Program-made: the position numbers and the translations under genes
Notes under the pieces: generated by a model
Seen by the model: only the letters and a program-made list of their open reading frames with translations
Told to the model about the DNA's origin: nothing
Database searches by the model: none
From: Thermodesulfovibrionia bacterium
GTDB taxonomy: Bacteria; Nitrospirota; Thermodesulfovibrionia; UBA6902
Length of the DNA stretch: 64,000 nucleotides
Direction: 5' to 3'
NCBI GenBank assembly: GCA_030646035.1
Contig: JAUSMY010000061.1
Location: forward strand, 123,034-187,033
Part shown: positions 8,125 through 19,400 of the stretch, in pieces
Numbering within the stretch: the first letter of the stretch is position 1
Layout: each line of letters starts with the position of its first letter

Positions 8125-9231
8125 TTACCTCTGAAATGAACCGCTGGGCTTGACGCCTGCGGCGCCGCTTCCCATCATCTTTTCGAGCTCTTCCGGCAAA
8201 GGAGAGGTCGTGATCGCCTGTTCTTTGTCGATGCTGCCTTCCCTGAAAAGTTTGAGCAAAGCCTGGTTCATCGTCTGCATGCCGTATTTGGACTGGCCGG
8301 TCTGCATCATTGAGTAGATCTGCTCTATCTTGCCTTCCCTTATGAGGTTTCTTATGCCCGGAGTAGGCACAAAGACCTCAGCTGCCATGCACCGCCCGCC
8401 GCCTTTTTTTGCCAGGAGATTCTGGGATATTATGCCTTCAAGAACAAAGGAGAGCTGGACCTTTACCTGGGCCTGCTGGGCTGTAGGAAAGATATCTAAT
8501 ATACGTGTAATAGTCTGAATGGATGTATTGGTATGCAGTGTGCCGAAAGTAAGATGGCCTGTCTCCGCGATGGTAAGCGCGGCCTCAACGGTCTCAAGGT
8601 CTCTCATCTCACCGATGAGGACAACATCAGGGTCCTGCCTGAGGATGTACCGTAAAGCATTCTTAAATGATGCTGTATCTGAGCCTACCTCTCTCTGATT
8701 CACAAGGCACTTCTGATGGTTATGAAGGAATTCTATCGGGTCTTCAATAGTTATGATATGCCCCTGGTGCTCTTTGTTTATCTTGTCGATTATTGCGGCA
8801 AGCGTTGATGATTTTCCTGAGCCGGTAGGGCCTGTCACAAGAATGAGGCCCCTGAGCTTTGTTGTGAACTCTTCGCTTACTACGGGCGGCAGGCCGAGTT
8901 TGTCAAACGGCATTATATCGTAAGGTATCGTCCTTAAGGCTGCGGACATCGCGCCCCTCTGCATGAACATATTCGCCCTGAAACGGCAAAGGCCCTTCAC
9001 GCCGAAAGAGAGGTCAAGTTCGTTTGTCTCTTCAAACTTATTCTTCTGCTTCTCAGTAAGAACACTGTACAGAAGTGTTTTTGTATCAGCAGGAGTAAGG
9101 ATAATATCATTTGCAGGGATGAGCTCGCCGTCTATCCTCATACGCGGAGGAGACCCGGAACTTATATGAAGGTCAGAACCGCCTTTTTTAACAAGAATTT
9201 CAAGCAGGTCATATAACGATTGAGTTGACAT
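8125..9231 (-). CDS. pilT: Type IV pilus retraction ATPase PilT
   Basis: 368 residues, normal for PilT. Hexameric cytoplasmic AAA-type motor that depolymerises type IV pili for twitching and surface sensing. Motifs in order: Walker A GPTGSGKSS at 134-142, the Asp box around IEDPIE at 162-167, Walker B DPDVVLIGE at 200-208, the His box HLTFGTLHT at 226-234, and GIRNLIREGK at 292-301, which corresponds to the AIRNLIRE signature that separates PilT from PilB. It is not next to other pilus genes here. All catalytic elements appear intact. Confidence 0.96.
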   Translation of the reverse strand: MSTQSLYDLLEILVKKGGSDLHISSGSPPRMRIDGELIPANDIILTPADTKTLLYSVLTEKQKNKFEETNELDLSFGVKGLCRFRANMFMQRGAMSAALRTIPYDIMPFDKLGLPPVVSEEFTTKLRGLILVTGPTGSGKSSTLAAIIDKINKEHQGHIITIEDPIEFLHNHQKCLVNQREVGSDTASFKNALRYILRQDPDVVLIGEMRDLETVEAALTIAETGHLTFGTLHTNTSIQTITRILDIFPTAQQAQVKVQLSFVLEGIISQNLLAKKGGGRCMAAEVFVPTPGIRNLIREGKIEQIYSMMQTGQSKYGMQTMNQALLKLFREGSIDKEQAITTSPLPEELEKMMGSGAAGVKPSGSFQR

Positions 9232-9278
9232 GTGTTAATTGTAAGAGTTTATCTGATAATTTTCAACTTAAATTATTA

Positions 9279-10190
9279 TTATCGGGGACGAAGCATGTCT
9301 GAGAGGATATTTTCTATCTCGTTTTCATTGTTTGAAGGCGTTGGTACGCTGCCAAAGAGTTCCCATCTTTCAGCATGTTCAACTGCTTTGCCGGGTCCCA
9401 AAACCACAAGCGGTGAGAGCGTCTCCATCTCAAGCATAAAGTCATTTGTGTATGTCTCGTATGAAACTCCGAAATCAGGATAAAGGGCATCGGCCTGATG
9501 TTCATGGTATTTGATAAAGAGATTGTTGTGGTTAAAGTAAGCGGCCCAGCCGTTCTCATTGGGAATGCCGAACTTCAAAGGCGCTTTAACAGCGGCATCC
9601 TGATTTAGAATGATGTATTTTTCTCCGAGTGTTATTCGCGGGTCACTAAGTTTAGTGTAAGGCCAGAGCGAGACAACACGGTTCGGCAGAAGGCCTGTGT
9701 CATTCCCTGTGATAGGCACTATCTCTTTCCCTCCCGCTGCCATTGCTGTAAGGCTCCAGACCGAGAGTACGACATTTGCCTTCCCTTTATTGATAAGCCT
9801 GTGAAGCAGATGCACTTTAGTGCTGTCAGCAGACAGTGTGATCTCCATCTCTTTTTTTATGCCTGTCAATATTTCCGTGTCCTGTGAGACCTTGATCCCG
9901 CCTTTTATCTCTTCCCATTCTACAGTGCTGTTATCAGGCTGATATGTGCGAACGCGGTCTTCAGGACTGTGCCATAACCGATGTCCCCCGTATATCTTCC
10001 ACTCATCTCCGCCTGTCATGCCCTTTGTCGACTCGACAACGCAAAGCTCGTTCTCTTTACCGATAAACCCGTATCTGATTATCCTCGGCCCGACATCGGT
10101 CGTCACTATAAGATCAACGATGCTGTTTGATATCTGTACGCAGTTGTCCCAGCCTGCGAATGATATTTTTTGTATGGTCATTTTTGGCAT
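9279..10190 (-). CDS. DUF4380 protein, galactose-mutarotase-like fold
   Basis: 303 residues with no signal peptide, so probably cytoplasmic. The pattern GWDNCVQISN, VGPRIIRYGF, GGHRLWHSPED, and ETYTNDFMLEMETLSP matches the DUF4380 family, which adopts the aldose-1-epimerase/galactose mutarotase beta-sandwich. By family knowledge such folds bind sugars; a precise substrate is not known. The His in GGHRLWH and the Glu in LEMETLSP are likely site residues by analogy with mutarotases, which is inference. No Shine-Dalgarno sequence is evident before the ATG at 10190. Stands 47 bases downstream-side of pilT on the same strand. Confidence 0.75.
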   Translation of the reverse strand: MPKMTIQKISFAGWDNCVQISNSIVDLIVTTDVGPRIIRYGFIGKENELCVVESTKGMTGGDEWKIYGGHRLWHSPEDRVRTYQPDNSTVEWEEIKGGIKVSQDTEILTGIKKEMEITLSADSTKVHLLHRLINKGKANVVLSVWSLTAMAAGGKEIVPITGNDTGLLPNRVVSLWPYTKLSDPRITLGEKYIILNQDAAVKAPLKFGIPNENGWAAYFNHNNLFIKYHEHQADALYPDFGVSYETYTNDFMLEMETLSPLVVLGPGKAVEHAERWELFGSVPTPSNNENEIENILSDMLRPR

Positions 10191-10419
10191 TCTATGTTTC
10201 CATTATATCGTATCAATTATACAATTTTATAAGTTTTGCAAAGAAATGGCTCATAACAGTTCCTGTATTTGCAAACATAAGCATATAGAAAATCCTTATG
10301 ACCCCTATAAGTCTATTGAGTTTGATAAAAGCAGACGTATACAATTACGCTCATATTGCTTGGAATTAACTTATTGATTAATGACTTTTTGATAATAATA
10401 AACATTAGGAGGAGTTGAG

Positions 10420-13400
10420 ATGAAAAAGTTTTTATTTGTATTGGTGGGGTTATTTCTTTTACTGGTGAATTTCAATTTTGTTTTAGCTGTGGAAAATCCT
10501 GAAGAAGAGTTAAGTCCTAATGAAGCGTTTAAGAAATATATTGTTGAAGGGCGCTCAAGAGAAATGCGAGAATCGGCTGAAAAATGGAAAGCAAAGGAAA
10601 ACAATATCCCAAACGGAACGGATCTCAATAATACCTCCGATTCAAACAACTCTTTAAAGTTCAAGTCTAATAATATTTCCAATGATTCTACTCGTTATTT
10701 TGTTGAAAACAAGGGTCAAATTGATAAGCAGGTCAAGTTTTATCTTATGAGTGACGAATATAGGGTTTACTTTACAGATACTTCCGTATATTTTCATTAT
10801 TTATATCCGGCTAAAAGAAAATTATTCAGCAATGTAAATAATATTAGTGAAACAACACCTTCGCTTCCGTCTGACAAAAATGATGACCTGATCTTCAATC
10901 TGAATATTCTTAACGCGTTTGATAAAAACGATACTCCTCAGATCAACGGCAGAAACATGCTTAAGAATAAAGAGCATCATGTTGTTGGTGATAGCTCTCT
11001 AAAAAAGACCATTGAAGTTCCTACATATTCAGAAATCATATATCAGGAAGTTTATAAAGGGATCGATCTTGTCTATAAGATAGTAGATAAAAAAAGTTTG
11101 AAGTATGAGTTCATTGTTAAACCAGGAGCTGATCCAAAACCTATTCTGCTTGCTTACAATTTAGTTGATTCCCTGGGAATTAACAAGGAGGGAGACCTTG
11201 TTGTAAGAACCGATTGGGGAGAATTAATAGAGCAAAAGCCGTCAATTTATCAGGAAATAGATAAGAAACATGTTGAAGTAAGCGGTGATTTTATAGTGGT
11301 TCCGAACAAGGTTGATGCAACTAACCTCAGTACATATCATTTTGAGATAGGCAAGTATGATCCTAATTATCCTTTGATCATTGATCCGTTAATATCTTTT
11401 AGCCCTAAAAATAACGGGAAAACATATGACACATCAGTTGTAGCGACATTTGAAGTACAGCAAGATCCAGCTTTTATAACGGATGGATTTTCTTTGGAAA
11501 GTGGAGGTGTTCAGGTCACATCTGTAACTAAAAAATATAACGATTCGCAAACCTTAAGATTCCATTATGATTATTACGATTCTTACGGACAGCTTATTAA
11601 CGGTCATGGATATTATAATGAAGCCGAAGCAAGTTATATTGAAAAGATTGTATGTAAAGAAAACACAACATGTCATGCGGTTCCCCATTATGAATTAGAA
11701 GAATGTCACATGGCGAGCCTGACACCCGAAGATGATTTATCACCTTTTACATATTACACAGCTTCTGTTGATAATAAATCTACAACTTTCCTTACAGCTG
11801 AATCTATTGCATCTAAAGAGGTTGAGGTAGTCAGGGGTAATTTATCATCTTATAATCCAACATCGAGGTTTTACTCATCTGTTGCAATGGATGATGCCGG
11901 GGATTTTGTTGTTGTATGGCAAAAACAAGCTGAAATGGATTTTCATGCAGGGCCAACAGGCAGTTATGGCAGATCTGTAGTGGTAGGAGATTATAATGGA
12001 GATGGAAAGGCGGATTATGCTACGGATTATCTTGAAAATGGTTTCATTTCATGGAGAGTTTATCTGTCAACCATAGATCCATCTACAAATGAGGTTAAGT
12101 TTGTTGATTCCTATAACTGGCTTGCAGGTGAGCAAAGTGGTACTGATTCATACGCAGCTCATTCAGGTGATATCAATGGCGACGGTAAAGATGATCTGGT
12201 AGTAGCAATGAATGGCACTGTTTATGTCTACTTCGCGTCTCCTGTCGGGCAGACCGCTACCTATTTTGACCTTAACTATTTAGTTGCCGGTACATATGAG
12301 AACACGATTGTAGTTGGTGACTTCAATGGGGATGGATTATATGACTATGCTGCTGATTCATCTAATGGGACAGTATGGGAAGTTCATATTTCAGCAGGTA
12401 GCTCGTTTGATCCACCTGCAGTATGGCTTACAACTCCGAATATTGATTATTTAAATGTCGTTTTCTCAGATGATTTAAATGGAGATGGCAGAGATGATAT
12501 CGCTATAGTTGCAAAAGCTACTGATCCGGAGGGTGATTATACATATGTAGATTTTTATTTATCAGTAGTTGCCCCCACCAGTTTCCAGCAAACGTCTCTT
12601 TCTTCGGGGTCGACACTTTATGATGATTTTATTAACCATAGGGCGGGTTTTATCATCGGCAATTATACCGGCAATGAGGTAAGGAGTGGCATGTATTGGT
12701 CTGGTGTTAATGGAGTTACAATTTGGTCTGGTTCATATGTGGGTATTGATTTTAATGTAACAACGGATACTTATAACTATACGGGTGATTTTGATGGTGA
12801 TGGAAAAGATGATCTACTGTTTTCAAAAAACGGTTCTGTTTACGTTTATAATTCCCAAAGTATTGATACCGGCGTTTACGCCAGGATGTATTCTGCAAAT
12901 GGTATCCCTAAAGCTACGTCTGGTAATCCTAACGGTAACGCCTTTAACATAAAAAGAACCACTTACACAGATTGGGCGCATGGACCTGAAGTCGCAATGT
13001 TTTCAGATGGCAGTTTTATCGTTGTTTGGACTGAGTATAAGACAGTCTATGCTCAAAAGTTTTTAGCCAGTGGAGCAGCTATGCCCGAGATTATGGTTGC
13101 TGATATGGGACGCTATGTTTATCACCCAAGGGTTGTGGTAGATGGCAGTGGTAATTTTGCTGTTTCTTTTTATGAGATGCAACCACTTGGGAAAAAACCT
13201 AATAAGTCTAATTATGATCCTGATGAAGGGCATATATATTTGCAGAGATTTAATTCTGATGGTTCCCCTGATGGAAGTTTGGAGACGGTTGGTGAGGGTT
13301 ATCATGTGCATTCACTTAGTATGAATAAAGGAGGGGATATTGCTGTATCACTATTGTGGTGGCAAGATTGGGGTGGGTACAATGGGTTAGTCCATGGTAG

Positions 13401-16400
13401 TGATCCTAATGTTATAAACGGGGATCTTACAAGATTTGTTGTCTTTCCACATGATGGCGGCAGGATAGATCCGGCAAGAATGCCTACTAACAGGGCATGG
13501 TTAAGTATTCCGTTGATTGATTCCAATAAAAATGTAAAATTGGTTACCACATATGGCTGGTCATTTGATGAAGTAATAGCTTATTCATGTGATTATGTTG
13601 GAGGTGCTTATCCTTCATATAATTGTGATCAAAATTATAAAACCGTTCCTGAGAGCAATATATGGAGTAATACAGGGTCAAAAAATGATCCGACAATGAA
13701 GTATGGGGTATCTGCGGCTAGTCTGCCTGATGATGGATTTATGGTGACGTGGCACACTCAAGGTCAGAATTGCGGTGGTGAGGGGATATATGCGAGAAAA
13801 TTTAATAAATTCGGGGAGCCATATGGCCCTGAGTTTCGTGTTAATTCGTATGATAATTTAAAAGATGCTAATGGAAATGTGATATTGACAGATGCAGAAG
13901 AATCTGTTGATGAGGTAGACGGGTGTTTTCGAATATTTAGTGAAGAAGCATCTGTAGCTGTAGCTGCTAACGGTAATTTTGTGGTTGCGTGGAATACTCA
14001 TGATAAAAATCATATTACTAGTAATGAGATAAGCTTTAGTAAAGGTGATGGTTATGGAGTAAGGGCAAAGGTATATATTGATGGTGATACTGATGATGAC
14101 GGTATGCTGGATGACTGGGAAATCGCCAATGGTCTTGATCCAAATAATCACAACGATGCAAATATAGATAACGATAATGACGGTTTTACAAATTTAGTAG
14201 AGTATATTTCAGCAACTGACCCTAATAATGATGCTAGCGCTCCTCTTCCTCACACATGGACAGGACTTGGAAGAAACACACTTGCTTCAAATCCTGCGAA
14301 CTGGTCAGATAATCAAATCCCTCAGAGCGGAGATGACATAATTTTTAACTACACTGCAATAAAAGATTGCGATTGGAATATAAGTATTACACCTTCTTCA
14401 TTTACAGTTAACACCGGCTTTCCTGGCACTATAACTATTAATAATAGTGTCGAAGAACTTATTGTTTCCGGCGGCATTAACATTGCTGGCGGCAGGTTAG
14501 ATTTAAATAATAAAGATATCACTGTGAACGACAATATAACAATTAAAAGCACATTATATAATGCCGGACAGATAACAGTAGCGGGTGCTTTGACTATAGA
14601 TTCCGGTGGTAGGTTGGATTTAAATAAAGGTCTCACAGTGAACGGCAATATAACAATTAAAGGCACATTAGATAATGCAGGGCAGATAACAACAGCAGGT
14701 GCTTTGACTATAGAGTCCGGTGGGGAGTTATATTTAAACCAAATGCCTCTCACAGTAAATGGTGATATTAGAATTAAAGGCAAGTTGGATTCATCAACAG
14801 CTGGTGGAGCGCCAATAATTACAGTTGGAGGGAACTGGGATTCCTCTGGAGGAATTTTCAATGCCGGGACAGGGCGCTGGGATTGCGTTAGATTTACAGG
14901 AGCTTCAAATCTGAATGCAACTATTACTTCCGGCAATTCAGCATTCAATAATATAGAATTTGATAATGCATTGGGTGTTTGGGCATTAGGAGATGGCATT
15001 ACTGCTAATCAAAATTTAACAATACTTGCTGGGACAGTTCTTGCTGCTTCTCATGAAGTATATGTTGGTAAAAATAGTGATATTGATAGTGACGGTTTGA
15101 CAAACTATGAAGAGAGTGTTTTGGGGACCGATCCTTTTAATTCGGATACTGATGGTGATGGAGTAAATGACCTGAATGATGTTTTCCCTTTAGACCAGAC
15201 CGAAATGCATGATTCTGATACAAAAGAAATTCGCATTACCACGGATGCCTCAACTAAATGGTATCCGAAAATTTCAGGCAACATCATTGTGTGGCTATCT
15301 TCCACAGAGGGATATACATGGGGACATACAGATATCTATATGTATGACATTTCAACAGGTATTGAAACACAAATTGTATCAGATGCTTCCATTTCTTACC
15401 CACCGGATATATCAGGAAATCGAGTTGTATGGGTCGAATGGAGCGATGAAAATACTAATACAGCTATCTTTATGTATGACATTTCAACAGGTATTAAGAC
15501 ACAAATTACATCACCAGATGATATCTACGTAGAGTGGCCACCGGCTGTATCAGGTAATCGAGTTGTATGGGCTAATTCATATAAAGAAATTTATATGTAT
15601 GATATTTCAACAGGCATAAAAAAACTACTAAGTTATATACCATATGGAGTTTATCCTGATATATTCGGTGATACTTTTGTATGGGTTGATCCCCGAAATG
15701 GGAATGGGGATATTTACAAGTATGATATTTCTACTGGAATCAAAACTCAGATTACCTCAGGAATAAAATTTACAGATCCGGCAATATCAGGTGATCAAAT
15801 TGTTTTTACTGACGGCATTCATGTATCCCTGTATAAAATATCTTTAAGCACAATAACACAACGTTCTATGGCTATACCTCTGATATTTTCAGTAGATATT
15901 TCTGGGAATATAGTTACGTTTGAAGGCAGGAAAAACGAGCCAAATGCTAACAATGACATCTATAAATATGATTTGTCCACCGGAGAAGAAGTTCAAATTA
16001 CTAATAATGTTTCATACCAAGGGATGTCTTCAATCTATGGAAATAGAATTGTGTGGGTAGATCTCAGAAATGCAATTTACGATATATATATGTATTCAGG
16101 GGATGGCATAGGAGACAGTTCTGATAATTGTCCTACGGTTTACAACCCTGACCAAACAGATACTGACAGTGACGGAATGGGCGATGCTTGTGGCACTGAT
16201 GATGACAATGACGGTGTCTTGGATGTGAATGACAACTGTTCCATAATTGCAAATCCTGACCAAACAGATACTGACAGTGATGGGACAGGCGATGTTTGTG
16301 ACACTGATAATGACAATGACAGTGTTTTGGATGTGAACGACAACTGTCCTTGGGTATCAAATCCTGATCAGACAGATACAGACGGTGACGGGATAGGTGA

Positions 16401-19400
16401 TGTTTGTGATGATGATGATGACAATGACGGTGTCTTGGATGTAAACGACAACTGTCCATTAATTGCAAATCCTGATCAGATAGATACTGACAGTGACGGG
16501 ATAGGTGATGTTTGTGATGATGATGATGACAATGACGGTGTTTTAGATGTAAGTGATAATTGTCCATTAATTGTAAATCCTGACCAAACAGATACTGACA
16601 GTGACGGAATAGGTGATGCTTGTGATAATGATGATGACAATGACGGTGTCTTGGATGCGAACGACAACTGTTCCTTAATTGCAAATGCTGATCAGACAGA
16701 TACAGATAGTGATGGTATAGGTGATGCTTGTGATAATGATGATGACAATGACGGTGTCTTGGATGCGAACGACAACTGTTCCTTAATTGCAAATCCTGAC
16801 CAAGCAGATTTTGATAATGACGGCATTGGCGATGTTTGTGACCCTGACGACGACAATGATATGGTCTTGGATGCGAATGACAACTGTCCTATTATTTACA
16901 ATCTTGACCAAACAGATACTGACAGTGATGGGACAGGTAATGTTTGTGACCTTGATGATGACAATGACGGTGTCTTGGATGTGAATGACAACTGTCCTAT
17001 TATTTACAATCTTGACCAAACAGATACTGAGAGTGACGGTATAGGTAATGTTTGTGACATTGACGATGACAATGATGGAATTCTGGATGCGAACGACAAC
17101 TGTCCATTAATCGCAAATTCTGCCCAGAAAGATACAGACGGTGATGGAATGGGTAATGTTTGCGACATTGACGATGACAATGATGGGGTTTTGGATGTTA
17201 GCGACAACTGTCCTTGGGTATCAAATCCTGAGCAGATAGATTTAAATGGCGATTACATTGGTGATGCTTGTAATAGTTATGCTGATATCGATAGTGATGG
17301 TTTGACAAACTATGAAGAAAGTGTTTTCGGAACCAATCCTTTGCATTCAGATACAGATGGTGATGGAGTTGATGACCTGAATGATGCTTTTCCTTTAGAC
17401 CCGACTGAACTACATGATTCTGATACACAAGAAATTCGTATTGCCACAGGTGCCTCACCTAAATGGTCTCCGCATATATCAGGAAACCGAATTGTATGGG
17501 AGGATTGGAGAAATGGGAATGGCGATATTTACATGTATGATATTTCAACAGGGATTGAGACACAAATCACATCAAACACTTCATCTAAATGGTCTCCGCA
17601 TATATCAGGAAACCGGATTGTATGGTCAGATTGGAGAAATGGGAATGGCGATATTTACATGTATGATATTTCAACAGGGATTGAGACACAAATTACATCA
17701 AATGAATTTGAGCAAGCGTGGCCGAGCATATCAGGGAATCGGATTGTATGGTCAGATTGGAGAAATGGGAATTCAGATATTTACATGTATGACATTTCAA
17801 CAGGAATTGAAACACAGATAACTAATGATCCATCAGATCAAGATTATTCTGATATATTTGGTGATACGATTGTATGGCAAGAATGGAGAAATGTATACTC
17901 AGATATTTACATGCATAATATTCCTACGGGCATAACAACTTCGATTACCTCAGGAACATCATATTTTGGATGGCTATCAATATCAGGTGATCAAATTGTT
18001 TTTACTAACGGGTATTATGTATACCTGTATAAAATATCGTTAGGTACAATAACACAGCTTACTTCTGGATCATATTATAAAGAAATGTTAGATATTTCTG
18101 GAAATATATTTGTGTGGGAAGACACAAGGAATGGAATGAATGTTAACCATGACATCTATAAATATGATCTGTCCACCGGAGAAGAAGTTCAAATCACAAA
18201 TGATGTTTCAATGCAAAAAAATTCTTCAATTTATGGGAATAGAATTATCTGGCAAGACAATCGAAATGAGAGCGATGGGAATATAGATATTTACATGTAT
18301 TCAGGAGATGGCATAGGGGACAATTCTGATAATTGTCCCGCAATTTACAGTCCTGATCAGGCAGATACTGACAGTGACGGGATGGGTGATGTTTGTGACT
18401 CTGATGATGACAATGACGGGATATTAGATGTCAACGAAACCTGTGATACTGATCCGAATAAGACGGAGCCCGGAGCCTGCGGGTGTGGAGTGGCAGATAC
18501 AGACAGTGACGGAGACGGCACAGCAGATTGTCAGGAGATATGCATCAATGATCCACTAAAGACAGAGCCCGGAGTATGCAGCTGCGGAGTGGCGGATACA
18601 GATACAGATAATGATGGGATAGCAGACTGCATTGACAACTGTCCAGTAGTATCAAATTATGATCAGACAGATTCAGACAATGACGGAATGGGTGACGTCT
18701 GTGATTCATGCAAGAATAATCCTTCCTTGACATGTACCGCTACTATTACATGGGACGGCTCGGCATCAAGTAATTGGAACGACCCGAACAACTGGGATTT
18801 AGGTAGTGTGCCTAATCCTGGCGATAGCTTGATCATCCCGGATGTAGTCAATGATCCCGTACTTGATATTTCCAGAACCATAAAAACTTTAACCTTAAAC
18901 AACGGTGGGTCATTAAACCTCAACGGATCCGATTTAACTGTTACCACTGATCTAACAATCAATGCCGGTGGATTATTAAATCTCAACGGGAAGAACATAA
19001 CAGTCAGCGGCAACGTAACAGTCAAAGGAACATTGAATGCATCAATTGGAACGCCAACGATAACGGTAGGAGGCAATTGGGATTCTTCTGCGGGAACATT
19101 TAGTTATAAGCAGAGTGGCGTTAATCTCGGAAGTACTGTTGTTATGACCGGAAGCAGTAAGACCATTAACATGCCGAGCGACAGTGATACATTTGGAGCA
19201 ACCAGATTCTATAATCTGGAGATAAACGGTATTGTATCGACCATTGGAGGAAACTTCAGGACTTATAAAAAGCTGTCAATTATAAAGAAAACAGGTTACG
19301 CAACAATTCCTAAATTTACCATTGATTCATATCATCGTGTCACAGTCAATTGGGGTGGTGATCTTGTAATAGACGGCGGCATACTGGCAGGAACAAACAT

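Noticed and set aside
14349..14999. Minus-strand frame of 216 residues in the solenoid region
   Set aside because: Shadow of the repeated plus-strand gene; Pro/Val/Ser-rich composition follows from the repeats.
16133..16792. Long minus-strand frame rich in His/Tyr/Leu
   Set aside because: It is the mirror of the Asp-rich TSP3 repeats and has no ribosome site or family.
16099..17277. CRISPR-like tandem repeats
   Set aside because: The 108-bp units are in frame, code for TSP3 calcium-binding motifs and lack unique spacers, so they are part of the giant gene.
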